Shown here: positions 23,760 through 38,700 of the stretch, piece by piece
Position numbering within the stretch: position 1 is the first letter of the stretch
How the letters are laid out: every line of letters starts with the position of its first letter
Source: Aphelocoma coerulescens
Lineage: Eukaryota; Chordata; Aves; Passeriformes; Corvidae
Direction of reading: 5' to 3'
NCBI RefSeq assembly: GCF_041296385.1
Contig: NC_091023.1
Span: 23,251,924-23,315,923, forward strand
DNA length: 64,000 nucleotides
Made by a program: the position numbers and the translations under genes
The notes under the pieces: model-generated
Database searches by the model: none
What the model saw: the letters and a program-made list of their open reading frames with translations, nothing else
Told to the model about the DNA's origin: nothing

Positions 23760-26700
23760 CTTCTCTGCAGGTTGGCCCCATCCAGGAGGCTGGGCAGGCG
23801 CAGCTCCCGTTGTAGGGATTGCAGCGGGATCTGCCGGCACACTGGCACCGCAGGGAGCAGCCGGGGCCGTACCGGTCTGGCCTGCACTCTGCAAGGACAG
23901 GAGGGTTTGGGAGAGGGGGAACACTGCCTGGTAGTCTCCCTCTTCTGTGGGATCAGGAAGCTGCTTAGACACCTACATCTGTTAGCATTAAAACATGACA
24001 TTTTGGAAAGTGTGGCAGCCGTCAAGTTTTGTCTGCCACATGCTCTGCCCAAGCTGCAGCCCAGCTGTCCTGAAGAGGTTCCCAGAATGGAAATCATTAC
24101 TGGTGTAAAAACAGGGGCTGACAGCTCAACAGAGAACATCTTGGGATCTGCTCAGGAAAGTTGCTGTCAGCATCCTGGATCCACACTATCTCCTGCCCCT
24201 GTCTCTCCTGCATGGCTGGGCTGTCAGTGAGTGCTGGCCAAGAGCCTTTCCTCACAGAATGTGACACTGAGAATTAATCCATTTTATAGATAGTCATGTC
24301 TTGCTCTGATTGCACAATTCTGCTGCCTCCTGGCAAATCAAACTCACAAAAAAAAAATCTCACTTCCAAATGCAAACATGTTTCATACCAAGGCTGCTAA
24401 ATCCTCACTGCAATTTTTTATGCATCAGAGGACGGGCAGGAAAGGAAAGTGAGCAGCAGGGTCACAAGGCAGGGTGTAAAACACTGAGAAAACAATAGCC
24501 CTCTCTCCCTCACCTCGTTGGAAAACCCTGTAACTGGGGAATTTGCTTTCTCCCACGAACACCCTCGGGTAAATAAAGTCCTGCTGAGCCCTGCATCAGC
24601 TGCAGCCCCAGCACATGGGAGAACTCGCCCCGTGCGCTCCGAGCTTGGCCTTTTCAATTAGGAAATGTTATGAGAAAAGGTCTCCCCAAACACCTCTGGA
24701 CCTGATTTTAATTTATGTAATACCACATTTTCATGTTAATAACAATGTATATTTAAGACATCTGTTTGAAAGTCTGCAATGTTAATTTACTACAGAAAAA
24801 GAACGCCCATAAAAGTCTGTTATATTCTCTCTCTCTTTTTTTTTTTTTAATTAACATTTTGCCTGTTTAATGGGTGCTTTACCAGAGTTCAAATTAAAAT
24901 CAGGCCTTTTATCTTTATGGCTGCTGCACAGTCACAGCTGCTCACAGTTATATCACAGATGAACTGAGCCTAATTGAAAATAAAAATGCAAATAAAACCT
25001 ACCCCATAACAGCTTTTCATGGATGGGGGCTACCCTAGCTGATTTAAGAAACATAAAAATGACTCACAGAGTTTGCAAGGAGGAAAACCTCAATTCCCAT
25101 TTTTGGTGCTGAGCTTCCCCCTTGCGTTCCACTTCTGTCTACAATTTTACTGGAAAGGCCCATGGACACCCAGTGCTGTGTGGCCAGTGAGGGTGGCTCA
25201 TGTCCCCACTGGAACAGTGCTGCAGACTGGGAGCTTCATCTCCTGACCACAGGACAGTGCACAGAGGGAATCAAATGCTTTTCCACTGTAGTTTGTTTTG
25301 GAGGTTGCACTAAGGCTTAAGCTCACAGCAATGTGTATTAATAGCAGCCTGTTCAGATCTACCTCCTGCCCCATCCTAGAACAAAAGCAGAACTAATATT
25401 CCCCCATTGTTCCAGGGGCTCAGGAGGATTCTGGCTCCTGGTGTGAAGCTCCACAGTGGCACATGGATGTTCACTCCTTTTACATTGTTTGTCACAGCAC
25501 TGGGCTCACAAATGTCTTCTGACACTCAGTTAAACCACTGCAATTCCTTTTACTCTGGTGATTACCCAGAAACTGCTCCACCATAATCACAGAATCCTAG
25601 AAAAGCCTGGATTAGAAGAGACCTTTAAACTCATCTGGTTCCAAACATGGGCACAGGACACTTTTCACCAGACCAGGATGCTCCCAGCCTGATCCAACCT
25701 AGCCCTGAACTATGATCAGAGACTGGCTCAGGAATCTGCCAGTGCTGCCTCTCAATCCTGCACCCACCCCATCAGGGTACAGCACTGGAGCTGGTTTTCC
25801 CCACAAGAAAAAATTATCACCTATTTTTATATCCCTGTTACAGAAGAATTCTTCTCCTGTGGGCCAACACACAGCCCAAGTGCCTGTGCTGCAAAGGGGG
25901 AATTACATTTGGGTTAAAAGTTCCTGGGCTGCTGCTGAAGCCCAGGGGCAGGCACAGCTGCTGTAGCTCCACTCCCCCCACCTGTAGGGATTCCATCCTG
26001 CTTCCAGAGGAAGCAAATCCAGAGCTGGACATATGTTTGCATGGGATTGAAAAGGGTCACAAACGTCTGTGTGACAAACCAGACACTGGAGCCCTTGGTG
26101 CCCATCTGCACCCTCTGCAGTCTTCCCCACTACATCTGCAAAACTTCTTGGTCATTCTTCCCCAGCCTGTGTTCTCCAAAACTCAAGGCCAATGACATTT
26201 TACAGCTGACCCGTGAACAGTTTTCCTATCAGTGTATCAATTTAAATATTGATTAAATCAAGAGGTACAAGCCTGCTGATAAAGGTGTCGATAACCCCAA
26301 AGAGCAATTTTCTACAAACAATGTGTTTTTGAACACCAGCAAATGTCCTTTTACAGTTATTCTGAGACCAATAGGTCAGAGTGGTTTAACTATGCACAGT
26401 CCAGCCCTTAGAAATATCTCCCTTACCGATGTCACATTTGTCTCCAGTCTTCCCAGGAGGGCAAAGGCACTTCCCAGTCTCTGGATCACAAGGAGCATCT
26501 CCACAGTCACACTGATGCTGGCACCTCTCACCAAACCAGCCCCTGTCACAGCCTGACAGCAAGAGAACCCTTTAGATGCACATTTGAATGGCAAGATGTA
26601 CATTAAACCCAGAGTTTTCCCAGGATGTCTCAGAGGAAAGCTCATAAACTCTCTGCTGAAGTCAGTGTAAATGCCAAGCTTAATGAAGAATCAAACATAG

Positions 26701-29700
26701 TGGAATGGGCATAATATTTATATGAGTTCTCCTTCTGTTGGGGTCGTCTAATCTAACTTCTCAAAGGTATCTGTAAATCTGTCCCAGAAATGTAGCTGGA
26801 AGTTATTTTTATTTTTAATTAGAACTCTCTAGAAGACCTCTCCATAACACTCGACAGGTCTAACATGCACCTATTTAATAATCTTATTTGGAGTTTTAGA
26901 AGCAAATGTAGAATCAGTAAAAGGGACTTATTTTTAATAAATGGCATGTGGAACTCATTGCTGCAAGACATCATGGAGACCAGGGCTTTCACTGTATTAA
27001 TCGGAACCAGATCAGTTAATTTATAAGGGAATGGGAACACCCAGCTGTACAACAGGAAATCTGCCCCAAATTCAATGTTTCAGGATATTCATTAAGGTCA
27101 AAATATGGAAGAAGTGGCTCCCAACAACTATTTCAGTAATTATATGAGGTTTTTTGAGTTCTGTTTTTGGTTTTGCTTTTCTGTTTTTGGTTTTGCCATC
27201 AGAGGGTCACCAGTACCTTTTTCACAGTGGACACCATGATAACCCAAAGGACAAAGGCACTGTCCTGTTACTGCATCACAGCTCGCTCCATTTTTACAGG
27301 CACAGGTGTGAAGACAGCCCAGCCCATAAAATCCAAGGGGGCACCCTGAAAAATAAAGTATAAAGTGAAGAAGTTTCATGAAGAAAATCATACACACCAA
27401 TAAAGCCCTCTGTATTCTCTGTGACGTTCCCTGGCAGCCAACAAAAAATGACATTTACCCTTAACTCTAATAATGCCATGGGCTTTTAAACTTGTACCAC
27501 CCAGCATCAGAGACATGCAAGATCTGGAAGCAGCTGGGTGATCTGGGACGTCCCCAGAATTTTAACTGAACCAGCAAGGTGTTTCTTGACTACTCTGAAG
27601 CCCCAAACCTGTGACAATCACCCCGAGTGCCTCCACTTACTGTGCTCACAGGAGTGGCCGTAGAAGCCCTCGGGGCAGTGGCAGCACCCTGTGAACCTGT
27701 CACAGGTGCCACTGTGCTGGCACAGGCAGTCCAAGGAGCAGCCAGCCCCATACTTCCCTGGGAGACATTCTGCTGGCAGGACATGGACAGAAAAACAGAC
27801 AAACAAACAAACAAACAATCAATGACCTCACCCAGAAAAGCTCGTTTGTCATAGACTGCATTGCTGAGAGACGATGCCTGGAGAACAGTTTGCAGACCCA
27901 AGAATATTTGTTATGGAGACACAGGGCTTCTGCACAACTGTGATGCATTTACATACTCTGGTGGGAAATCTTTTATGTTATATAGATGTTTGAACAGTGA
28001 TTTCCTCATACTTTTAACAGTCTGCCTTATTCAATTTGTCTCTTCACAGACTCGATGCTGAACCTGCACCACGTGTTGTAAAGCCATGTAGTGCATGGCA
28101 TAAACTTTATTTTCTTTTTTTTCTTTATCTACAGCAATATTTTCTTTTAGGCACTTAAAAAGTGTGAAAGAAAACATGAAGCTTTTCCTCCTCTGTGTTA
28201 TCATTGGAGTTCACACTATTCGAATTCCCAATAAAACCAGGAGGATCTTTTTCACACATAGCAACAGTCTTTCCATGTATAATGAGCTATCTGCTTTAAC
28301 AGAACTAAACATGTCTCAAATTACTGAAAGCCAACTCATGCAGAAGGGACTGTGCCAATATAATTAACCTCAGCATCATCTCTGAATAAGTTAACTTCCC
28401 ACTACTGGGATAATTTGAATCTGGGCAGACGAACTTAAACGAGCGTGGCCATCCAAATAATCAGATTGAGAACTCTGCAAATGCCAGACAGGATCTTCCA
28501 GGGACATCATATCTAATCTCTATTAAAAGGATGCCTGATTAGCTGTCTTTGATTTCCAGTCACAACACACTCAAGCCCACACTGCTGTTGAGATCAAGAC
28601 TCAATTTTCCAGTAATTTCACTCCCTCTGTCAAAAAATAAATAGTGAAGCTCTTTCTAGTAACACAACACACAGTCCCTTATGTGATGTGTGCATGTCTG
28701 CCCCCATGCTCCACTCCAGAGACGTCTTATCTACAAGATACACCCACAATCCACTACTCCATGTGGTGTGGGGACACCTGCACCATCCTGCTGAGGCTCA
28801 GCAGCCCCAACACAGACTGTGGGTGACTACAGAGATTTTCAGGAACAGACGAATGGAGATGAACACAGGTGGCCTTTGCAACACCAGGTCAGCCAGATAT
28901 TGGTAAACTGCAAATGTTTTAGAGCCTGTCCACAGAGAACATTCACTGTCCACTGAATCCTCACAGGATTCACACTGTGAGTAGCTGCATCTTTCCTTTC
29001 CTCCCTGCTCCTCCTCTGCACACAGATGCACGGTGGGGCTCTGAGTCTCCTCAGGTGTAGAGTGAAAATCTCAGAATGCTGCTAAAAGTGTCATTTCTAG
29101 ATGACACTTTTACATAGGGACACTCCCCTGTAACAACCAGTTCTTGGTAAAGATACATATGGAGTTTGAGGTGAATATTCTACAGGTGTCAGGGACAGAA
29201 GTGCTGTAAATGAGGGCCTGGGAGGGTGTTGGGGAGCTTGAACCATGGCAGTTATGATTGAATGATGAATTTTGTCTTGAATGTGAACTCAGAACTAACT
29301 ACTTATATTTCATACCAGTGAACTTGTGGTTTCCTGAACATGTAAGTCCATAACTATACAGATATCTCTTATCTACAGAGAGAAAAGGGAACACAGAAAT
29401 GCAGAATGGTTTTTGGGAGATGGACAGGACAGCTGTGGGAAGACTCTGCTCTGGGGTGTCAGGAGGGATTCTGGAGGAACATATGAGCTTATTCTGTTAG
29501 TGTGCTTTGCCTTGTGTAAAGGACAGCTGTCATGCAGAAGTAAGGGTGAGACAGCAGGACAATCTCAACTGCTTCGGACAGATGTTGTCAGAACATCTGG
29601 GAAGTCAATACATGGCAAGTTCAACTCCAGTCCCGAGTCAAATGGAAGAACACAACCAGTGATAAGGAAGACATAGGCTTCTGCTCCTCTGAGGATCACA

Positions 29701-32700
29701 AGGAAGAAGACAAAATCCAACATTCCTACGAACAAAAGAACACAGAAGGTGGACAGGAGAAGAAGTAACAGAGTGAAGAAGAAATAAGGAGTGTGCAAGG
29801 GAATTCATGAGCAGGACTTGTGAGGAAACTGTCTTCGAAAAAAGACCTGAAGCTCTAACTAGGAGCACTTCTGAAACTGTCTGTCCTTGTCTGTGGATGG
29901 TGGGGACACTGCAAACCCCAGCTTGAGTGTACAGATCCACTGCCATCGAAGCAGGAAATCACCTTTCTCACAGGATCTTCCCGTCCAGCCGAGCCCGCAG
30001 GTGCAGTTGCCATCCACACGGTCACAGATGCCACCGTTCTGACAGGTGCATGTCAGGTGGCAGTTGGGGCCATATTGTCCCTGGGGACACACTACAGAGA
30101 ATTAACAAAGTTTGAAAAAACCCAAAAATTAGCACCCCAAGGAAAGGATGAAGGTGACAGGGAATAAATACAAACACATGCACCCCACATGTATCCCAAG
30201 TGACTGGTGTCTCCCTAGGGTAATGGGACACTACTCCATGACTATTATCAGTTTCACCCAAAGACTCTGTCCTGACATATCTCCTCAGCTCCCTGGAGAA
30301 CGCAGTGCCCTGGCACTGAGGGTGGCAGGGAGGTGTGGGCAGGATTAGGCTGGGTGATGGAGCGGGGAGGGACAGAGCACCCCAAACTGCAGCGTTATCA
30401 ACAAAAGGCCCTGGGGAATGTGGCTGTGAACAATGTTTGGCACTGAGTGTTATCTGCTGGGTGTTTGAAGCGTGTCACCCACTGGTGAGGTGACCTGGGT
30501 CCCGCTCTGTTACCTTGCTGACAGGCAGGTCCCATGTGGCCAGGGGCACAGGTGCACTTGCCAGTCCGGGGGTCACACTGACCTTTGCCACAGGCACAGA
30601 ACTGGGCACAGTCCTTCCCATATCGGCTCTCAGGGCAAGCTGAAGGGAACACAGGATTTGTTAAATGCCTGGTGTATCCAATGCCAGTTTTCATTTTTAA
30701 CACAGCCACAATCTTAGGGGTAGAGCTGGCTTTGTTTATATTCCACCTAATGTGCTTCAAAGCAACAACTACGAAGCCCAGACCCACCCAAAGACATGAC
30801 TGCTTTACCTTCTGAGACTAGTTGAGTTTTTAAGTACAATCCATGATTTCACATGGACTATTTACTGTCTTTCCCATCAGAAAAGTGAATATATAACTGA
30901 AATATCAGCTGCTGACCCTTCCAGCTTAAAACATCTTTCCTTCCTTAATATCGATGCTGCCCAACACCAAAGAACAAAGCTATGGGCAACTGAACACTCA
31001 AACATTGCCTTTCTGTGAATAAGGTGAAGAGAACTTCACAGAGACCAGAGTTTTGGAAGCAGCACAGAAATTCAGCCACACCATTTAGCTCTGAAGCAGA
31101 GAAGTAACAGCAGGGTTGCCATGGAGTCTTTACCAGTTTTGCCATGACAAAACTTGATCTTTTTCCCATTTATTGAAACTAATGGCACCATAGTGTGAAG
31201 CAAAATATTGAGATAATTTCTCAGCCTCGAAATTTTGGACAGGAAGAAGGAACTTGAGCAATTCATGCTGAGCTGGCTCTAGAAATAAATTTGGGCAAGC
31301 AGGCTGTAATCCTGGGATGAGTGTCCTTGCTTCTATGCATGCAGAAGAGAGGGAAAATATTTTGCAAGAGATTTTTTACATAGCTGGAATCCTGATTTAC
31401 AATTCAAGGAAGAGGTAGCTGGGATCTGTCTGTTTTTCTACTGACAAGCTCTTATGCAAATGACTCCTTGCTGTGTTTTGACAGAAGCAGAACATGAATG
31501 TTGGCTTACTTTTGCTGCAGTTGGCTCCGATGAAACCGGGAGCGCAATCACACGTTCCCGACACAGGGTCACAGTGGCCTCCGTTCATGCATTGACAGGC
31601 ATTTTGGCAGTTTGAACCATAAGTGCCTTTTGGACACCCTGTTTTAAAAGAAAAACACCCAGCAATTAGGTTAGGTTGCTACTGGGCCCATTGCATTTCA
31701 TGTCATAAACACTTTGTTGCTTTCAATTCAAGTTTGGTTTTCATTTTCTAATGTTATTCACTTCCAGAGGGTCAGGAGTAGGCATTGAGGAGCAGATGGC
31801 TGCTTTGGACAATGTGGCCCTTGGGACAGCACTAGTTGTAATGTCAAACCCCTGGAGAGCTGGACTGAGCTGCTGCTCCTGGCTCTGTGCTCCCCCCTTC
31901 CTCACATGTGACAGAAGCAAGAAAAGCAAGCTCTGTTCTACAGAGATTTTCCTCTTGGGATTTCTGTTCTAAATGAACCTATTTCCTCTTTCCCTCTTAG
32001 ACAGAAGGAGAGATTGGGTCATTCTCCCTCTTCCTTGGGGCAGCAGCCACCTGGTTTGCCCAAGACAGTGAGAAGCTGTGAGCCACTTCTGCCTCTTTTA
32101 GCAGCTGTTTTATAGATATGGGGCAGGTCACGTCTTCTAAAAATGTGTAAGTTGGAGAAAGTTTGTTTCCTCTATAATCTACTCCTTCCCTGCAAATTGG
32201 AGGTGGCATTGTTAGTGGTTGCCCTGAGAGGTTGTGGATTCCCCATCCCTGGAAGTGTCCAATGCCAGATTGGAAAGGGCTTGGAGCAACCTGGGATAGT
32301 GGAAGGTGTCCCTGCCCGTGGCAGGGGCTAGAACTGGATGAGCTTTAAGTTCCCTTCCAGCCTTGTGGATGGAAGACCATGAAAATGTGCACAGGACAGC
32401 AACACAGAATTTCAGAAGACACCTTCTCAGAAGATAGATACAGGAGGAACATTATTGAAATGCAAAACCAGAAAATTCTCTGAGGGAAAAAAACCAGCTG
32501 TATTTTGTAAGAACCAGAAGAATCATTACACCTGGATTAATTGCTGAGCCAGTGTTACACAGCAACAAACTGTTCATGGACAGGTTTTCCAGGTGGTAGC
32601 GAGGATTTCTGTTTTTTTGTTGGACAGCTAAAGTTCAAGGAGAATTGACCAAGAGATCAGGAAGACGTAAATGCATTTGCCACATCTGGCTTACATCTTC

Positions 32701-35700
32701 AGGATGATCTTTAGAGTGATGGGGGTTGGAACTGAGGGAAAGAGCTGGGCAGAGCTGCTGGGCATATGCACCACGACCTCCAGTGTGCCACCACTGAACT
32801 CTGGAGATGCAGGTTGTTCTCCTAATTTTCCAGTGTACTGGAAGAAGGAGTAGCTGGTGCTTGAGCAGCATGATCATCATCCAACAGTTCCACTTGTGCT
32901 ACTACCTCTAGATGTCATTTCTTTGCTCGCTCCTTCCTTCTCTTCCCTGGAAGAAGGAAAATCTATGGCTACTTTGGAAACTGGTTGAAAATATATTTGC
33001 TCATGTCTCCAAGCAACAGATCCCTTGCAATCTGTGCATAAATAACTTCATGTATTTTCTCTTTCCTAAAGGCATGAAAGCATGGCCTGAGTGGCTGGAG
33101 AAATCTCTGGCTTTTCTGAACTATTCAATAGCAAGGGAGAGCTTATGGGGAAGCTTTGAAGGGGTGCCTTTTAAAATAAAACTGAATGCTGGCTTCTGCT
33201 CAAACCAGGATAGCAGATCATCAGGACTAAACAGATACCCACTTTTATAACATGCAGATACTCTCCCCAGCCCTCCTCAACCACAGATTCTCCTCAATGA
33301 ATGCTCTGTCATCCATGCTTCCATCTGCCAGGAGGCAAAATCTGTTTCACGTGCAAGCCCTGGCATCAAGGAGTGAGCCCTGCTTCATTCCCACCAAGAC
33401 TTGAAGTTAAGGACTCATCCAAAGTCAATGATTTAATTTCTCTATGTGAGCTTCTCTTTTCCTCCTCCTTTTCCTTTTGGTTATCATTTGGATTTTCTCC
33501 TTTTTTAAAATTGTCTCCCAGACTCCCAAAGATGCTGCTTCTCCCTGGAAAAGCTATCAGAGTTATTCTTTAGCTCAAGGCTAGCAGTGGCTGCTCCATT
33601 ACTGAAAGGGATGCAGTATTTCCCTCCTTACCAAATTATTTGCCCTTGCAGTATTCCCTGTATTTTGGTTCGAGACAGAGCAGCACACGCAGGGCAAGTT
33701 CAGCTGCTGCAACGTGGATCAGTAACAGGATCAGTAACAGGGCCACCTCATCTGTTAGTACTTTGCAGAAGAACTTTGATGCAGATAACAAGGGCAATTT
33801 GCACCATGTCCCACCACTTCAGTAGGCTCTGCCTTTGTAAGGAGGGCTATTCTTGCACCACCAGTTATCTCATAAAGACATTTTCTAATTTAACAGTTTC
33901 CTGTGCTTCTGACTTACGTTTTCTCTGCGAACAAAAGAGTGGCAGCCAGATTTCCACCTCATTTCCTGATTTTCCTTCTGCTTTGAGTGGGTTTGTCATG
34001 ACCAAAAGCTCCTAAATCTTTTCATAGCAATTGCACACATGGAGGCTTTTCTGACCAATGCTATTATTCATTGCACTGTCAAATAATCCCTTCTGACACA
34101 TCCTGTCACCTAAGCTTGAGGTGAAGCTGGTGAGATCTTTCTGGCTCTGGGTGCCCCCAGCCCAGTCAATGTCACAGAAACATAACATGATTTTTTTTTT
34201 TTAAATCATTTCACCAGCAGTTATTGCTTTTTATTCATTTTAACAAGTCAATCTGCCCATCCACCAAGTTATGGACAAGTGATGGGAACATTATTGCTAG
34301 TTTGTCTGCTTCCTCTGGACCCTGCCAAGAGACTGTTTCAGCTCCTCACTCCAAAATTTGAGAACATGAAAGCCCCGTTGCTCCTGGCTCCTGGAAATTT
34401 GACTTCCCAGCCAACTACACCTTTTATAGATACTTTCTTGAACCTTTTTTCACTGTACTATAAATATAGCATCAGTTGCCAGAAACTGTTTCCAGCAGCA
34501 TCCAACCACATGTTGACTGGACCAGAGCCTGTTTGGGAGCGGCTCCCTGTGCTGGTTTTAATATTCTGTCGAGAGCTTCTTCACCCTGGAGCAGCCCCAG
34601 CTTTCCCTGCAGTGAGGACAGCAGGAACTTGGAGTATTCCCACCAAAGTCACGCGAGCTATCCTTGGTTTTCAGTCTGCCACTTCAGAATCAGGCCCACA
34701 ATCTCTCCCTCCACTGATCTAAACCTAAAAATAACTCACTTTTAACTGTTTTCCTTCTATTTTTGTGTTTGTCAGTGCAATGCTCAGAGTGGCACAGGGG
34801 ACAACAGAAAAAAACACCAACACAGATGAGTATTTTTCTCTTTCTGTGAACTTCCACCATTCCATTATTCCTCCAATGAATATCTAACAAACCTGTGTTT
34901 CAGAATTTGCTGTATATTTTTGGAATCTCAGAGTACAAAACACCATGAAATCTCAAATCTCATACTCTGTAGGTTTAATGCCAGCTACACAGAAATCCAT
35001 GGCAAAAATCCCCCCTGAATGCAGCAAACCACAGATTTTATTTCGCAATCAATCTTTTCATATCTCTTCTATCAGAGCTTCAGTGTAATTGTTAATGCTT
35101 TAAACTTTAAAATTCTGAAATAAAACCTGAAGTATCTAAGTAAGTTCGAGGACATTTACTGTAACTACAGAGATTTAGTGCTACACACACAGGTAATGAC
35201 TACTGAGAAATTGCTACATAAAAGTAATAGGCTGACCATGATTAAGTCTTTTAAAATGATCCTGTTAAATAGCTGATCTCCACTACTGCTCTACTATAAC
35301 ATTTATTATAATCTAATGCATAATGGATCCAGATGGCTCCAGCCCTGATGTTGAAGGCAAGATTTCGATCTCACTTACGGCAAAAACTGATGCACAAAGG
35401 AGGACAGAATCAATCCTTTGTATTTTATTTATAATTTATATTTTAAAGAATAACTTGTGATGACGTGATGGCAATACAAAGGCCCATCTCTAAAGTGAGT
35501 CTTTCTTCTATTTCTGCTCAAGAAATAAAACACTGGTTTAACCCTTACTAGGGCTGCAGATGTTACAGCTGGCTTTTGTATCCAAACTGTCACCCCAAAA
35601 AGCAATTCAGCCAAACAGAGCTGTGCTGGATTCCCAAGAAAGGGAAATCAGCACTCGCCAAAAAGAGAAAACCTGAGCAAGAAAGACAACAGCTTTTTTT

Positions 35701-38700
35701 TTTTTTTTTTTTTTCCATTTTCTTTCTCCTCAAAATGAGACTATTACAAGCCAGGGAGTAAAACCAAAATTAAAGTTGTAAATAAAAAGGTAATTAACTG
35801 TCTCCTTTATTGGCTGCTTTGGTGTGTGTTTCTTATCAGTTGCCACATTCCAACAGAAACAACTTTACAGACGTCCTAAAATACCGGCATGAGCCATGTG
35901 GATCTGGGAATATTTTTTATGATGGAGCATTGGGCCAGTTGGCATTTTGTCCTCTACACTAGTCACCATTTTTCAATCCAGAGTAACAGTTGGTTTAATT
36001 TGATTGTTCCTCAGAAGGCTCTGCAACTGAAAGGACTTTATGAATCACTTGGATTTATTGCCAATTTCAGCTTGTTGTTTTCTCATAACCATTTGTCCTT
36101 ACTTGAGCACGCAGAGATTTCGGGAAGTATTTTGGACTTGGTATTTGGAAATGAGAGAGCTGCGCAACATCCAGGTGTAGCTGGGAGATGCAAATGCAAA
36201 GAATGATCTTAAAATTCCTTAGAGTGGCATGAAATTGGAAAGAATTTAGCTGGTTGTCCTGGGGTGACAATCTGGGGGTTTTAAAAATCAATTTGAACAA
36301 TTGAATTCATTACATTTTTGAACTGACACTATTAATGAACTTTTTTAGAAAATGTTTCAAAAATTTAATTCCTTGCAATAATACAACTACTACTTTTAGT
36401 GTAAATTTACCCACCCTGTGCTTACTTCTTATACCATGACTTATTTGTAACACTATGACTTTTATACTACACTTAACCTCTACTTCTCTCAGTCACTGCT
36501 GTACTGACACAGATGAACCCAAAGCACCAGCAGATGCTCCTGCAGGACTCAGCCCTCTGTCAGAACAGCAGCAACCCCCAAAAATACTCACGGAGGTGGC
36601 AGAGGGGCCCGTGGTAGCCCGGGCTGCAGGAGCAGTGGCCGGTGACAGGGTGACATTTCTGATTCTCAGCTGAGCACTGGCACACCCCGTGACAGTCCTG
36701 CCCATACGTGCCCGGTGGACAAGCTTTGGGAGGAAGAAATGCAAACCAATAAATTAAATTTGTCTTGGTAAATATAGCACTCAAACAAAGAGCGGGCTGA
36801 AATCTATTAAATAAAATCCCTGCCTACGGAATGACGCTCTCCTCCGGGACTTTGGATTTATTGCATTTACTTGGGGGTTACTTGACTGCTTGATTTTGTT
36901 TTGTTCAGTCAATTTGTGCCCAACTGTCAAGGGCCAGATACAATTTTCTTGTCACTAGAAAAAAAATCATAGGGAAATGTCAGGTAAAATTGACTAAAGT
37001 AACAGTATAATTCCCAGGGAACCAGGATAAAGACATTCTGCCTTTTGCAGAGAGTTTGAACTTGCAAAGCTGCTGCGACATCAACATCTCCACAGGTTTC
37101 ACTCTGCCTGCTGACAGCTACATTGCCTACAGGTTTTGGACCTTCCACATTTAATTCTTACATCTCATTTCCATTCAGCTGCCCTGGTTGTGGGTCAGCA
37201 TTTAGAGTCCTTTGGTGGAGGGTGTGGGACACTGATGTCAATCCTTTCAATTCTTATTTATTGCTGGTTCTCCTTTTGCTAAAGCAGGGCTCAGGCAAAG
37301 TTTTGTAGGGAGGAACGAAGTCAGGGTGCTGCAGCTGGGGTCAGAGAAGGAGCCTGCTTCCAAAGACATCTTTGGGGGACCAAACTCCATGCTAAGCAAA
37401 GCCAAATAATGTTCTTTCCTTTCTGAGAGCAGGAATAGATGGCCTCTCACAGGCCAACAAAAGCTGAGCTGCTGCTTTACTGACAGCACAGTGCTGGCTG
37501 TGGGCAGGGGCTGGGCTCCAGTGGCACATCCTCAACCTATCTGGGTCCAGTTCAGGCCCTGGCTGCTCCCTGCAAACCCCAGGAGCTGAAACTGTGCCTG
37601 GCATGGAGCTCAGAGCTGGCCAAACCACTTGGGTGAGGGATGAGCAGCCCTCGGCCATCCTCCCTCCTGTCAAGATTGTCATCTCCTCCCTCTTCGGGCA
37701 TCACACCATCATGTTTTTATTCAAGACATCAATTTACTAACTAATTGAACAGGGAAGTACTCGTGTTGTGGTAACAAACTTACTCTTCTCGCAGCCGTGG
37801 CCGGCGAACCCCGGGGGACATCCGCAGGCTCCCGTCAGGTGGTGGCAGGGCCTTCCCGGGGGACAGCGGCACCGCTGGGCACATCCCGCTCCGTAGCGGC
37901 CCGGCAGGCAGGCTGGGGGGACACCAACCCTGTCAGGGCCAGCAGGACAGGACAAAGCCACCCCCTCCACTGCACCCATCCCCGCCAGCACCTCCAGCCC
38001 CACCCTGCAGAACGAGGGTGTGAAAGCACCCGGCCACGACCGAGAGCTCTGGATTTGGGGGGAACGCGCGCACCAACCCGAGCAGCCTCCCCTCACTCAC
38101 GTTTGTCACAGTGCCTCCCTCGCCACCCCCTGTGGCAGTGACACGCTCCGGTCTGGGGGTGGCAGGACCGGCCGTGGGCGCAGTCACACCGCTCCTCGCA
38201 GCGCTTGCCGAAAAATCCCGGCGGGCAGGCTGGGGGCGAGCACAGAGAGAAACATTCTACCTGCTGCGGGGGGAGCAGCTCCACTGCCAGTCAGCAAGGA
38301 TCCTTCTTGCCCGAGCTCCTGCTCAGGAGTACATTTAGCAGACTACGTGGCCAGAAAGTATCAGTGAAGGAGAAGATATTAAAAGTATTAAAAGCATTTA
38401 ACGCTGACTGCTAATGAGTCTGCACAGGAGAGTTTGCAACGATGTAGTCACAGCTGGAGTACAAATCCAGATGGGGTCCACGGAGAGGGTGATGCTGTTT
38501 GCTTTGACAAAACTGTGCACCCAGGGACAGCTGTTTGAGCAGGGGGAACTATGCCCACAAACTGCTTCCACCTCCCAGGTCCCTGCAAAGTGACCAAAGA
38601 GGAAGGGAGGTGGGCACTGAGAAGGCTTTACAGGTCGCAGTGGTGGCTGAGGCTTTGAGAATCCTCAGTGCCTCAGGAGACCTCAGAAAGCTGCTTGTGG

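Noticed and set aside
23772..24230. 152-codon plus-strand open frame opposite the last EGF exon
   Set aside because: It overlaps the real exon in antisense and runs into the intron; a shadow.
37797..38367. Plus-strand open frames of about 115 codons opposite modules 14 and 15
   Set aside because: Antisense shadows of GC-rich EGF exons; they are Arg/Ala/Pro/Ser-rich with no motif.
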